Assembly: GCA_964505475.1 (NCBI GenBank)
Contig: CAZDIJ010000006.1
Span: 1 to 64,000 of the forward strand
DNA from: JAGXQV01 sp964505475
GTDB lineage: Bacteria > Pseudomonadota > Gammaproteobacteria > Burkholderiales > Sulfuricellaceae
Direction: 5' to 3'
Length of the DNA stretch: 64,000 nt
Shown here piece by piece: positions 40,295 through 49,360 of this stretch. The notes beneath the pieces are model-generated. The model was not told the DNA's origin. It made no database searches and saw only the letters and a list, made by a program, of their open reading frames with translations. The position numbers and the translations under genes are program-made. Within the stretch, counting starts at the first letter, position 1, and every line of letters begins with the position of its first letter.

Positions 40295-40951
40295 CTACTC
40301 CGCCGTTCCAGGCAGGCCACGGAGCTTCTCGGCATCCCTTCGGGTGAGATATTTCCACGGCAGCGGCACCAGTCCCGGCACGCGCTCCATGTAGCGGCGG
40401 TAGACATCGCCGTGGTAGACCAGCAGTTTTCTTTCCTCCAGGCGCGAGCCGATCACGAAATAGAGTGTCAGCATCGCGCTGGACAGCAGGGTGGCGGCGT
40501 TCATGTCGCGCGACCAGATCAGCACCAGGGCGCAGCTATACCAGGGATGGCGCACGTAGCGGTGGAAGGCCGACAGATGGAAATTTTCCTGGTCTTCGAC
40601 ATTGCGCACCTGCCCCCGCCACTGGCGGATGCCGAGGAATTCCGCCATGTCGTAGCCTTGCGAGGAAAGCGCCACGCCGATCACGGCGAGCAGGCTCGCG
40701 CCGTTGGCCAGCCAGGCGGCGGCTCCTTGCCAGCGCCATAGCTCCGGGGCGGGCAGAGAGTAGGTCAGCAGCAATATCGGCAGCAGCAACAGCAGCGCGA
40801 TCAGGTTGAAAACCAGCCGGTAGGCGGGCATGAAGGCAGGCCAGCGCGCCGCGATGCGGCGCTTCGCGGCGAGCGAGGCGAGCAGCGAGTGCAGGGCGAA
40901 ATAGCCGAGCCAGCTCAAGGCGAGGAACCACAGGCCGCTGGGATAGTCCAT
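40295..40951 (-). CDS. Isoprenylcysteine carboxyl methyltransferase/PEMT-like membrane protein
   Basis: A 218-residue inner-membrane protein with about five helices. The C-terminal part has FHRYVRHPWYSCALVLIW, then GSRLEERKLLVYHGDVYRRY and RVPGLVPLPWKYL, the SAM-binding signature of the ICMT/phospholipid methyltransferase group (NnrU/MddA-like). The methyl acceptor is unknown; a lipid or small thiol is possible. It converges with the tRNA-Thr gene. Confidence 0.8.
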   Translation of the reverse strand: MDYPSGLWFLALSWLGYFALHSLLASLAAKRRIAARWPAFMPAYRLVFNLIALLLLLPILLLTYSLPAPELWRWQGAAAWLANGASLLAVIGVALSSQGYDMAEFLGIRQWRGQVRNVEDQENFHLSAFHRYVRHPWYSCALVLIWSRDMNAATLLSSAMLTLYFVIGSRLEERKLLVYHGDVYRRYMERVPGLVPLPWKYLTRRDAEKLRGLPGTAE

Positions 40952-41038
40952 GAATTGCGTTCTCGAATGCGGGGGTGCGGCCATCATACCGAAAAACCCG
41001 GATTGACTGGGTTTTCCGCTCGGTTATCATCGGGAAAT

Positions 41039-41222
41039 ATGCCTCTGAAATTATTTTCAGGTGATTATCGGCGGTGACGCGCCCCCTCCCCCGCGCGCCA
41101 AGCGTGCAAGGGAGGGGGCGAATTGTTCGCCGCCGGTCGCCCCCATCCCAGCCTTCCCCCGCTCGCGGGGGAAGGAGTAGCACACCGAGACCGGCAATCA
41201 CCTGAAAACGGTTAATAGGCAT
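41039..41222. repeat. Nested inverted repeat: outer arms around a family C element
   Basis: The outer arms (41039-41072, containing GCCTCTGAAATTATTTTCAG, and 41191-41222, containing CACCTGAAAACGGTTAATAG) are approximate inverse copies. Inside, 41078-41180 carries a family C element (CCCCCTCCCCCGCGCG hairpin, then CCCCATCCCAGCCTTCCCCC). The element makes up most of the 300-bp space between the methyltransferase and AsmA-like genes. Confidence 0.75.
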
Positions 41223-41251
41223 AATCCATAATCACAATCATCGGAGCAGTC

Positions 41252-42262
41252 ATGCTTGTCCCGTCGAAAAAAATCCTTGCCCTGCTGGCCGCCGTTGCGG
41301 CGCTATGCCTGCTGGCGCTGCTTGTCGCCTGGATGCGCTTCGACGGCGCCGGTTTCGGGCGCAGCCTTGCCGCCTGGGCGCAGGAAAAGGAGCAGCGCGT
41401 GCTGCGCCTGGAAGGCGTGCCTTATCTCGCGCTGTTTCCCCGTCCCGCCGTGGTGCTGGGGCGCGGCGCCCTGAGCGGGCGCGGCGGCGCGGCGGAATTC
41501 GCCGCCTTCGACGAGGCGCGCCTCAATCTGTCCTGGGTTTCCCTGCTGGGCGGCGCTGCTCCACGGATGACGGGCGCCGTCCTGCGCGGCCTGCGCGCCG
41601 ACGTTGCCGCCGCCGGGACTTTCGGCGGCCTGGAAGGCGCGCCGCTGCAATTCGAGGCCGGCGAGATCAGCCTGGAGCGCGCCGAATTGCGTTTCGGCGC
41701 GGCGGCCGGCGAGCCGTTGCATCTGGATCAGGCGTCGGTGCGCATCGACGGCGGCGCGGTGGATGCGGAAGGCCGCGGCGCGGGGTTGGGTCTGAGCGAT
41801 CTCGCCTTGCGGCTGGAAAGCGCGCCGGCGGGGAAAGCGCGCAACCTGGCGCTGGTGCTGACGGGGCGTCGCGGCGCGGAAAAATTCGACCTGCGCCTGG
41901 CGGTGGGGACGCTGCGGCGGCAGCCGGAGGGTTTCGCCGCGGAGGATATCAACCTGGTGGTTCAATTGGCGCGCGGCGACGACGGCTTCGATGTGGCGCT
42001 ACGCATGCCGGCGCTGGCGGGCGGGTTGGAGACGGCGCGGGCGGAACGGGCGGCGCTGGCGGCCAATCACGCCTGGAAGAACGGCCGGCTGACCCTCAAC
42101 TACGGCGGCGCGGCCAGCCTTGGTCTGGCGGGCGGCTGGCTGGAATGGCCGGATGCGCGGCTGGAGGTGAATCTCTACGAAGCCGGCAAGGGAGAGCTGT
42201 CCAGCAAGTGGAACGGCGCGACGCGCTTCGAGGCGGCAAGCGCCCGTCCGGCGGGGAAATGA
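41252..42262 (+). CDS. AsmA-like envelope protein, short form
   Basis: A 336-residue protein with one N-terminal membrane helix (about 8-28, LALLAAVAALCLLALLVAWM) and a large periplasmic beta-rich domain. The pattern AWAQEKEQRVLRLEGVPYLA, then LFPRPAVVLGRGALS is typical of AsmA family N-termini. AsmA-like proteins are thought to bridge lipids to the outer membrane. It is shorter than the classical AsmA. It lies upstream of mutY, with a hairpin at 42310-42335 between them. Confidence 0.75.
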   Translation: MLVPSKKILALLAAVAALCLLALLVAWMRFDGAGFGRSLAAWAQEKEQRVLRLEGVPYLALFPRPAVVLGRGALSGRGGAAEFAAFDEARLNLSWVSLLGGAAPRMTGAVLRGLRADVAAAGTFGGLEGAPLQFEAGEISLERAELRFGAAAGEPLHLDQASVRIDGGAVDAEGRGAGLGLSDLALRLESAPAGKARNLALVLTGRRGAEKFDLRLAVGTLRRQPEGFAAEDINLVVQLARGDDGFDVALRMPALAGGLETARAERAALAANHAWKNGRLTLNYGGAASLGLAGGWLEWPDARLEVNLYEAGKGELSSKWNGATRFEAASARPAGK

Positions 42263-42309
42263 CGGCATGCTCATGAGCCACCATCGCTTAGATGTATCGA
42301 ACGAAGCGA

Positions 42310-42335
42310 CTTCCCCCCTTTGCAAAAGGGGGAAG
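42310..42335. terminator. Hairpin between the AsmA-like gene and mutY
   Basis: The stem CTTCCCCCCTTT/AAAAGGGGGAAG (42310-42321 and 42324-42335) forms almost without a loop. No T run follows, so it may be an mRNA-end stabiliser or a weak terminator. Confidence 0.45.
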
Positions 42336-42384
42336 CCAAGCGTGGCCGGATTTGTCCGAATACAATTTACCGGCATTGAGTCGA

Positions 42385-43509
42385 ATGGACTTCGCCCGAC
42401 TTCTGATTGACTGGCAAAAGCAGCATGGTCGCCACGGCCTGCCCTGGCAGGTGGCGTGCGCCCCTTATCCGGTGTGGCTCTCCGAGATCATGTTGCAGCA
42501 GACCCAGGTGGCGACGGTGATTCCCTATTACCGGCGTTTTCTCGAACGCTTCCCGGACATCGCCGTGCTGGCGGCGGCGGAGGAGGATGCGGTGCTGGCG
42601 CTGTGGAGCGGGCTGGGCTACTACTCGCGGGCGCGCAACCTGCATCGTGCCGCGCGGGAAGTGGCGGCGCGGTACGGCGGCCAATTCCCGCGCGGGTTCG
42701 CGGAAATTCTCGCGCTGCCCGGTATTGGCCGCTCCACCGCCGCCGCCGTGAGCGTTTTCGCCTTCGGCCAGCGCCGCGCCATCCTCGACGGCAACGTCAA
42801 GCGCGTGTTGGCGCGCTGTTTCGCCGTCGAGGGCTATCCCGGCGCCAAGGCGGTGGAAAACGCTCTGTGGGCGCTCGCCGAAAGGCTGCTGCCGCAGGAC
42901 GGCATCGAAAGCTATACCCAGGGACTGATGGATCTGGGGGCGAGCCTCTGCGCCCGCGCCAAGCCGCGCTGCGGCGAATGCCCGCTGGCCGGACTCTGCG
43001 TGGCGCGCCGCGACGGGCGCACCGCCGAACTGCCGTGGCGCAAGGCGCGCCCCGTCTTGCCGGAAAAGGAAATCGCGTTGCTGGTGCTGCTCGACGGCGG
43101 CGAAATCCTCCTGGAAAAGCGCCCGCCGACGGGCATTTGGGGCGGTTTGTGGAGCCTGCCGGAAGTGTCGTTGAATGGCGACCCGGCGCAGGCGGCGCTG
43201 GAGCGCTACGGCGTCGAGGCGACGGATTTCGCGGCGCTGCCGCCGATCCGCCACACCTTCACCCATTTCCGCCTGCACATCCAGCCGCTGCGCGCCGAGG
43301 TGAGACGCCATCGTCCCGAAGCGCGCCAAGCCGGCGCGGTGTGGCTGGCGCTGCCGGATGCCTTGGGTGCGGCGCTGCCGGCGCCGGTGCGTAAACTGCT
43401 TGTTGCCGCGTCTGTAGCCGTAGCCGCGCGCGTCGAGCGCGGCAGGCCGCTGTCGGCGCCAGCGGCTACAGACGCGGCTACAGGGATACAACGGAGGGCT
43501 GAATCATGA
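42385..43509 (+). CDS. mutY: A/G-specific adenine DNA glycosylase MutY
   Basis: A 374-residue base-excision repair enzyme that removes A opposite 8-oxoG. It has WLSEIMLQQTQVATVIPYY, the helix-hairpin-helix LPGIGRSTAAAVSVFAFGQ with the catalytic Asp just after it, and a 4Fe-4S site C-x6-C-x2-C-x5-C (CARAKPRCGECPLAGLC). A C-terminal NUDIX-like 8-oxoG recognition domain follows. The last 30 or so residues, from about AASVAVAARV, are encoded by a family B repeat at 43412-43486, so the tail is not a normal part of the protein. Confidence 0.95.
   Translation: MDFARLLIDWQKQHGRHGLPWQVACAPYPVWLSEIMLQQTQVATVIPYYRRFLERFPDIAVLAAAEEDAVLALWSGLGYYSRARNLHRAAREVAARYGGQFPRGFAEILALPGIGRSTAAAVSVFAFGQRRAILDGNVKRVLARCFAVEGYPGAKAVENALWALAERLLPQDGIESYTQGLMDLGASLCARAKPRCGECPLAGLCVARRDGRTAELPWRKARPVLPEKEIALLVLLDGGEILLEKRPPTGIWGGLWSLPEVSLNGDPAQAALERYGVEATDFAALPPIRHTFTHFRLHIQPLRAEVRRHRPEARQAGAVWLALPDALGAALPAPVRKLLVAASVAVAARVERGRPLSAPAATDAATGIQRRAES
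43412..43486. repeat. Palindromic repeat, family B, copy 2, inside mutY
   Basis: The core GTAGCCGCGCGCGTCGAGCG...GCGCCAGCGGCTACAG matches 10084-10140. It is embedded in the 3' coding region of mutY and is read through in frame, adding a C-terminal tail before the stop at 43509. Confidence 0.85.
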
Positions 43510-46259
43510 CGCAGTCTCGTCCGCCCAAGCGCCCCTGGCACAACCGCACCCCGGAGGAAGTCGCGTTGCGCCTGAAAACCGATCTGGCGCACGGGTTGGT
43601 GTCGTCCAAGGTGGCGCGGCGGCGCGAGCGTTTCGGCGCCAATCTGCTGTCGCCCAAGCGCGGCAAGCCAGCCTGGCGGCGTTTCCTGCTGCAATTCCAC
43701 CAGCCGCTGATCTATATCCTGATCGCTTCCGGGACGGTCACGCTGTTCCTGCGCGAATGGGTGGACGCCGGGGTGATCTTCGGCGTGGTGCTGGTCAACG
43801 CCGCCATCGGCTACATACAGGAGAGCAAGGCGGAGGACGCCATCGCCGCGCTGGCGCGGATGGCCGCCGGCAGCGCGACGGTGATCCGCGACGGGGTGAA
43901 GGGTGCTATTCCAGCCGCCGAACTGGTGCCGGGCGACATCGTCCTGCTCGCTCCCGGCGACAAGGTGCCGGCCGACTTGCGCCTGTTCCGCGTGCGCGAA
44001 CTGGCGATCGACGAGGCGGCGCTCACCGGCGAATCGCTGCCGGTGCAGAAACAGAGCGCGCCGCTCGAACTCGACGCGGTGCTGGCCGAGCGCGCCAACA
44101 TGGCCTACGCCGGCACGCTGGTGACGGGCGGGCAAGGCGCCGGCATCGTCGCGGCGACCGGCGACCGCAGCGAAACCGGGCGCATCTCGCGCCTGATCGC
44201 CGCCGCCCCCGACCTTTCCACCCCGCTGACGCGCAAGATGGAACATTTCAGCGCGGTGATGCTGTATGTGATTTTGGGGCTGGCGGCGTTTACCTTCGCG
44301 GTCGGCGCCTGGCGCGGCGAACCGGCGGTGGAGATGTTCATGGCGGCGGTGGCGCTGGCCGTGGGGGCGATACCCGAGGGGCTGCCCGCCGCCATCACCA
44401 TCACCCTGGCCATCGGCGTGTCGCGTATGGCCAAACGCCGCGCCATCATCCGCAAGCTGCCGGCGGTGGAAACCCTGGGCGGGGCGACGGTGATCTGTTC
44501 CGACAAGACCGGCACGCTTACCGAGAACCAGATGACGGTGCAGGAAATTCATGCCGGCGGGCTGGACTATGCGGTGAGCGGCAGCGGCTACGCGGCAGTG
44601 GGCGAGATCAGCCGCGAAGGCATGGTGGTGGCGCCGCGCGGCGCCCTGCTGGGCTGTTTGATGGCGGGGGTGCTGTGCAACGACGCGGTGTTGAGCGGCG
44701 GCGGGGATGGGCGCGAAGTGGCCGGCGACCCCACCGAGGGGGCGTTGCTGGTGGCGGCGGAAAAGGGCGGGCTGGACCCGGCGCGGCTGCGCGTCGCCTT
44801 CTCGCGCCGCGACGAACTGCCTTTCGAATCGCGCACCCAACTGATGGCCACCCTGCACGGCATGCCGGACGGCGGCCAGGTGCTTTACGTCAAGGGCGCG
44901 CTGGAGAAAGTCCTCGAACGCTGCCGCGACATGCTCGGCCAGGATGGCGAAATCGCGGCGCTCGATGCCGAAACCATCGAGGGACAGGCGCTGGCGATGG
45001 CGGCGCGCGGGCTGCGCGTGCTGGCGCTGGCCAAGGGGCAATTCCACGATGGGGCGCACGGCGGCGCGCGGCTCGAACACGCCCATCTCGACGGCGGCCT
45101 GACCTTCCTCGGCCTGCAAGGGATGATCGACCCGCCGCGCCCGGAAGCCCTGACGGCGGTGGCGGCATGCCGCTCGGCGGGGATCGCGGTGAAGATGATT
45201 ACCGGCGATCACGCCGTCACCGCCGCCGCCCTCGCCGCCCAGTTCGGCCTGGCGGGGGAGAATGGCGCACCGCCGCTGACCGGGCGGGAGATCGCCGCAC
45301 TGTCCGATGAGGAATTGCGCGACGCGGTATCCCACGCCGCCGTCTTCGCCCGCGTCGAGCCGGAACAGAAACTGCGCCTGGTGCGCGCCTTGCAGGCCGG
45401 GGGGCAGATCGTGGCGATGACCGGCGACGGGGTCAACGACGCCCCCGCCCTCAAGCAGGCCGACATCGGCATCGCCATGGGGCGTAGCGGCACCGAGGTG
45501 GCCAAGGAAGCCGCCGCCATGCTGCTCACCGACGACAATTTCGCTTCCATCGAGGCGGCGGTGGAGGAAGGGCGCGGCGTGTTCGACAACCTGGTGAAAT
45601 TCATCGCCTGGACGCTGCCGACCAATTTCGGCATGGGCTTCGTCATCGTTGCGGCGGTGCTGCAAGGCGTGACCCTGCCGATCACTCCGCTGCAAATTCT
45701 CTGGATCAACATGACCACCGCGGTGCTGCTCGGCCTGATGCTGGCCTTCGAGCCGGTCGGCGGCGATGTCATGCGCCGTCCGCCGCGCCGCCCCGAGGCG
45801 CCCATCCTGACCAAGGCGCTGGCGTGGCGGGTGTTGCTGGTCGGCATCCTGCTGCTGGCCGGCGCCTTCGGCCTGTTCACGGCGGCGCTGCAAGCCGGCG
45901 CCGCCGTCGAGCAGGCGCGCACCGTGGCGGCCAACGTCTTCGTCATGGGGGAATTATTTTACTTGTTCAATTGCCGTTCCATGCGCGATTCGCCGTTCGC
46001 CGGGGGCGTCGCGCCATTCTTTTCCAATGCCTGGCTGTGGGGCGGCGTGGCGCTGATGATCGTCCTGCAATTGCTGTTCACCTACGCGCCGCCGATGAAC
46101 CGCCTATTCGCCACCGCGCCGATCACCCTGGCCGATTGGGGGCGCATCGTCGCCTTCGGTCTGACGGTGTTCGTGGTGATCGAGGCGGAGAAGGGGCTGA
46201 GACGCGCGCGCTTGGCTAAAGTACTTCACCGCAGAGACGCAGAGACGCAGAGGGTATAA
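43506..46259 (+). CDS. P-type cation-transporting ATPase (P2A-like)
   Basis: A 917-residue membrane pump. It has an N-terminal cation ATPase domain, actuator TGES (LTGESLPVQ), TM4 PEGLP, phosphorylation site SDKTGTLTENQM, nucleotide-binding KGAL and hinge GDGVNDAPALKQADIG, with about ten helices. It resembles bacterial Ca2+ or PMA1-like pumps; the ion cannot be fixed from sequence. The start overlaps the mutY stop (ATGA). The last residues (HRRDAETQRV) come from a family A repeat. Confidence 0.92.
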   Translation: MTQSRPPKRPWHNRTPEEVALRLKTDLAHGLVSSKVARRRERFGANLLSPKRGKPAWRRFLLQFHQPLIYILIASGTVTLFLREWVDAGVIFGVVLVNAAIGYIQESKAEDAIAALARMAAGSATVIRDGVKGAIPAAELVPGDIVLLAPGDKVPADLRLFRVRELAIDEAALTGESLPVQKQSAPLELDAVLAERANMAYAGTLVTGGQGAGIVAATGDRSETGRISRLIAAAPDLSTPLTRKMEHFSAVMLYVILGLAAFTFAVGAWRGEPAVEMFMAAVALAVGAIPEGLPAAITITLAIGVSRMAKRRAIIRKLPAVETLGGATVICSDKTGTLTENQMTVQEIHAGGLDYAVSGSGYAAVGEISREGMVVAPRGALLGCLMAGVLCNDAVLSGGGDGREVAGDPTEGALLVAAEKGGLDPARLRVAFSRRDELPFESRTQLMATLHGMPDGGQVLYVKGALEKVLERCRDMLGQDGEIAALDAETIEGQALAMAARGLRVLALAKGQFHDGAHGGARLEHAHLDGGLTFLGLQGMIDPPRPEALTAVAACRSAGIAVKMITGDHAVTAAALAAQFGLAGENGAPPLTGREIAALSDEELRDAVSHAAVFARVEPEQKLRLVRALQAGGQIVAMTGDGVNDAPALKQADIGIAMGRSGTEVAKEAAAMLLTDDNFASIEAAVEEGRGVFDNLVKFIAWTLPTNFGMGFVIVAAVLQGVTLPITPLQILWINMTTAVLLGLMLAFEPVGGDVMRRPPRRPEAPILTKALAWRVLLVGILLLAGAFGLFTAALQAGAAVEQARTVAANVFVMGELFYLFNCRSMRDSPFAGGVAPFFSNAWLWGGVALMIVLQLLFTYAPPMNRLFATAPITLADWGRIVAFGLTVFVVIEAEKGLRRARLAKVLHRRDAETQRV

Positions 46260-46400
46260 CACAACGCTCTTACCTATCGCGTTATGAATGCCTGTAGCCG
46301 CTGGCGCTGACAGCGGCTTGTCCCGGCGATTTGGGCTGGCCGCGCTCGACGCGCGCGGCTACAAAGCTTTGTCGCTTTTCTCTGCGCCTCTGCGGTTCAT
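46224..46400. repeat. Composite repeat: family A arms around a family B element
   Basis: The family A arms (46224-46245, CTTCACCGCAGAGACGCAGA, and 46379-46399, CTCTGCGCCTCTGCGGTTCA) enclose a reversed family B copy at 46293-46363. The left arm encodes the C-terminus of the P-type ATPase. The right arm ends 15 bases before the stop of the convergent histidine kinase. Confidence 0.82.
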
Positions 46401-46415
46401 TGAGGAAAGGTTGAT

Positions 46416-48434
46416 TCAGCCCAGCGGCACCGCCACGGTGAATTGGGCGCCGTCGCCGCTGTTGCGCACGTCGATATGGCCGCCCATGTTGGTTTCGATG
46501 ATGGCCTTGGTCATGTAGAGGCCGATGCCGGTGCCCTTGGCTTTGGTGGTGAAGTAGGGGTCGAAGATTTTGGGCAGCACTTCTTCCGGGATGCCGCCGC
46601 CGTTGTCCGTCACCCGTACTGCCGCCATGCCGCTTTCTCCATGGACTTCCACGCGGATCAGGCCGCCTGACGGATGTTTCGCCAGGATTGCTTCCTTGGC
46701 GTTGTTGACGATGTTGAGCAGCGCCTGGGCATATTCGTTGGGATAGCCGACCGCGGTGATGTCGCGGGGAATATCCTCCACCAGCGTGATATTGTGGCTG
46801 GACAGGCCGGCGCCGAGGATTCCCTTGATTTCGGCGAGGCTGGCGGCCAGGCTGAATGAGGATTTTTCCTTGCCGGGGCGGAAGAAGTTGCGGAAATCGT
46901 CGATGGTGGTGGACATCTGCTGGATCAGGCGGGAACCGGTCTTGACCTGGCGCTCCAGCTCCTTCTCGGTCAGTTCGCCGAAATCGTAGGCATCCTTGAT
47001 GTTGACCAGCAGCAGGTTGAGGGCGTTGATCGGCTGGCGCCACTGGTGGGCGATGTTGCCGATCATCTCGCCCATCGCCGCGAGGCGCGACTGCTGGATG
47101 AGCAGGTGATCCTTTTCGCGGTTTTTCGCCGCCTCATCGGCAACGCGCCGTTCCAGGTTTTCGTTGAGCCGTTTCAATTCTTCCTCGGCGCGTTTGCGCT
47201 CGGTGATGTCGTGGATGATGGAAAACAGCAGATGCTTGCCCTCGCCGGCCTCGACCGGCGAGGAATGCACTTCCACGGTGCGTAGTTCGCCGCCCGCCAG
47301 GCGGTGCGGAAAGACGAAATAATTGCGTTCCTCGCCCAGGGCTTTTAGCCTTTCCGCCTCCACATCGCCGGGCGGCAGCGCGTTGACGTCCTGGATGCGC
47401 ATGCGGCACAGCCGCTCGACGGGATAGCCGTAGAATTTCGCGGCGGAGGAATTGGCATCGACGATGTCGCCGCTGGCCGGGTCGATCAGCAGCATGATGG
47501 CGTCGTGCCGCTTGAAGAGTTGGCGGAAACGCTCCTCACTGGCCTTCAGCTCAGCGACGACCACCGCGATCAGGATGGTGATGACCGCCATCGAGGCCAT
47601 GTAGCTCCACAGGAACGCCAGCCCCAGGTGAGCGTCGCCCTGATGGAACGGGCCGTGGCCTTGGGCGGTGTGCCAGGCGGCGATGCCGGAAAGCAGCAGG
47701 GCGGTGAATGAGGAAGGCCATATCTCGCCGCGCAGGGAAAGCCAGCCCAGCAGCAGAAAAGGGACGAACAGCAGCGGATGGGCGGCGGAAACCGCCGCCT
47801 GCTCGCTGAACAGCCAATTCGCGGCGAACACGGCGGTTGCCATGACGCCGAGGATTTCCGCGCCGCGCCAGCCGCGCAGCTTCTTTTTAATGGACGCAAA
47901 GGATAGGGTGAGCAGCGGCACTCCGGCGACCAGCGCGCCCATCGCGTCGCCCAGCCACCAGAACAGCCAGGCTTCGGGGAGCTTTTCCCAGGCAAGCAGG
48001 CCGGCCAGCGAGAGGTTGATTACCCCGTTGGCGGCGTTGATCGCCATGCAGCCGGCGGCGCCGACGAACAGGAAGGCCAGCATGTCGCGGCGGCGCTGCA
48101 ATGCGTGGCGGAAGTCCAGCCGCTTGAGCAGGTAGGCCGCCAGCCACGGCCCCAGGGTATTGCCGCAGGCGATGCCGGCGGCCAGCGGAAGAGACGAGCC
48201 GACCGCCAGGTTGACCAGGAACGCGCCCAGCCATACCCCCGGCCACATGCCGGGTCCCCAGCGCAGCAGCGCCGCCAGCGCGATGCCGGTGGGCGGCCAG
48301 ATCAGGCTGATGTGCGAGCCGACGTAAGGCATCGAGAGGCCGAGGCGCCCGCCCAGGTAATAGGCGGCGGCGGTGGCGGCGATTCCCGCCAGCCAGCGGA
48401 GCGCGGCGTGCGGGTCAATGTTTGGGCGGCTCAT
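46416..48434 (-). CDS. MASE1-PAS sensor histidine kinase
   Basis: A 672-residue inner-membrane kinase. Residues 1-300 form a MASE1 sensor with about eight helices (YYLGGRLGLSMPYVGSHISL, IWPPTGIALAALL). A PAS domain (about 307-420, PASGDIVDANSSAAKFYGYP), a coiled coil and a HisKA box with His in MIGNIAHQWRQPINALNLLL follow. The ATPase domain ends with DNGGGIPEEV and GTGIGLYMTKAII. No response regulator gene is adjacent, so it is an orphan; its partner and signal are unknown. Confidence 0.92.
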   Translation of the reverse strand: MSRPNIDPHAALRWLAGIAATAAAYYLGGRLGLSMPYVGSHISLIWPPTGIALAALLRWGPGMWPGVWLGAFLVNLAVGSSLPLAAGIACGNTLGPWLAAYLLKRLDFRHALQRRRDMLAFLFVGAAGCMAINAANGVINLSLAGLLAWEKLPEAWLFWWLGDAMGALVAGVPLLTLSFASIKKKLRGWRGAEILGVMATAVFAANWLFSEQAAVSAAHPLLFVPFLLLGWLSLRGEIWPSSFTALLLSGIAAWHTAQGHGPFHQGDAHLGLAFLWSYMASMAVITILIAVVVAELKASEERFRQLFKRHDAIMLLIDPASGDIVDANSSAAKFYGYPVERLCRMRIQDVNALPPGDVEAERLKALGEERNYFVFPHRLAGGELRTVEVHSSPVEAGEGKHLLFSIIHDITERKRAEEELKRLNENLERRVADEAAKNREKDHLLIQQSRLAAMGEMIGNIAHQWRQPINALNLLLVNIKDAYDFGELTEKELERQVKTGSRLIQQMSTTIDDFRNFFRPGKEKSSFSLAASLAEIKGILGAGLSSHNITLVEDIPRDITAVGYPNEYAQALLNIVNNAKEAILAKHPSGGLIRVEVHGESGMAAVRVTDNGGGIPEEVLPKIFDPYFTTKAKGTGIGLYMTKAIIETNMGGHIDVRNSGDGAQFTVAVPLG

Positions 48435-48583
48435 GAGGCGCGATTCTCGCAGATAATCGGATGGGAATACAGCCTGGCGGGGCGGGTTTTCCGGGATAAG
48501 CGCTGTCCTGTATCATCGTGGTCGTCGATTGGCCAAGCGGAGCACAGCGTGGAAATGAAAACCGAAGCGGCGGAAGGCTGACC

Positions 48584-49360
48584 GTGTATATCGACACGCA
48601 TTGCCATCTCGATGCCGCCGAATTCGCCACCGACCGCGACGCGGTGGCGAGCCGCGCGCGGGACGCCGGGGTGGAGACGATGGTCGTCCCGGCGGTGGAG
48701 CGCGCCAATTTTGCGCTGGTGCGGGAAATTTGCCGCCGCTATCCTGGCTGCCGGCCGGCGCTGGGCATTCATCCGCTGTATGTCGGGCGCGCCCGCCCGG
48801 CAGACCTGGAGGCGTTGCGCGCCGCCGTGGCGGAACGGCGGCCGGTCGCCATCGGCGAGATCGGGCTGGATTTTTTCGTTCCCGATTATGATCGGGACAT
48901 GCAGGAATTTTATTTCGCCGGACAGCTCAAGATCGCCCGCGATCACGATTTGCCGGTGCTGCTGCACCTGCGTCGCGCCCAGGACGCCGTGCTGAAGTTC
49001 CTGCGCCGCTTCCCGGCGCCGGGCGGCATCGCCCACGCCTTCAACGGCAGCCGCCAGCAGGCCGAGGCTTTCATCGGGCTGGGCTTCAAGCTGGGTTTCG
49101 GCGGCGCCATGACCTGGCCGCGCGCCCTGCGCCTGCGCGAACTGGCGGCGACCTTGCCGCTGGAGAGCATCGTGCTGGAAACCGACGCGCCCGACATGCC
49201 CCCGGAATTCGTCGGCAAGGGCGGGCGCAACAGCCCGGAATACCTGCCGCGCATCGCTCAATGCCTGGCCGACCTGCGCCGCGCGCCGCTGGCGGAGGTC
49301 GCCGCGGCGTGCCGCGCCAATGCGCTGGCGGCGCTGCCGGGGTTGGGAGAGAGCGTATGA
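48584..49360 (+). CDS. TatD-family metal-dependent hydrolase/DNase
   Basis: A 258-residue TIM-barrel hydrolase. Metal ligands are in YIDTHCHLDAAEF, AIGEIGLDFF, LLHLRRAQ and VLETDAPDM. TatD enzymes have 3'-5' exonuclease or deacylase activity. The start is a GTG at 48584 with a GGAAGG ribosome site; upstream in-frame codons have none. It overlaps the next gene by four bases (ATGA). Confidence 0.92.
   Translation: MYIDTHCHLDAAEFATDRDAVASRARDAGVETMVVPAVERANFALVREICRRYPGCRPALGIHPLYVGRARPADLEALRAAVAERRPVAIGEIGLDFFVPDYDRDMQEFYFAGQLKIARDHDLPVLLHLRRAQDAVLKFLRRFPAPGGIAHAFNGSRQQAEAFIGLGFKLGFGGAMTWPRALRLRELAATLPLESIVLETDAPDMPPEFVGKGGRNSPEYLPRIAQCLADLRRAPLAEVAAACRANALAALPGLGESV

Noticed and set aside
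43206..45893. An 895-codon open frame on the minus strand across mutY and the P-type ATPase gene
   Set aside because: It is antisense to two well-supported genes and has a low-complexity Arg/Gly/His composition typical of GC-rich shadow frames.
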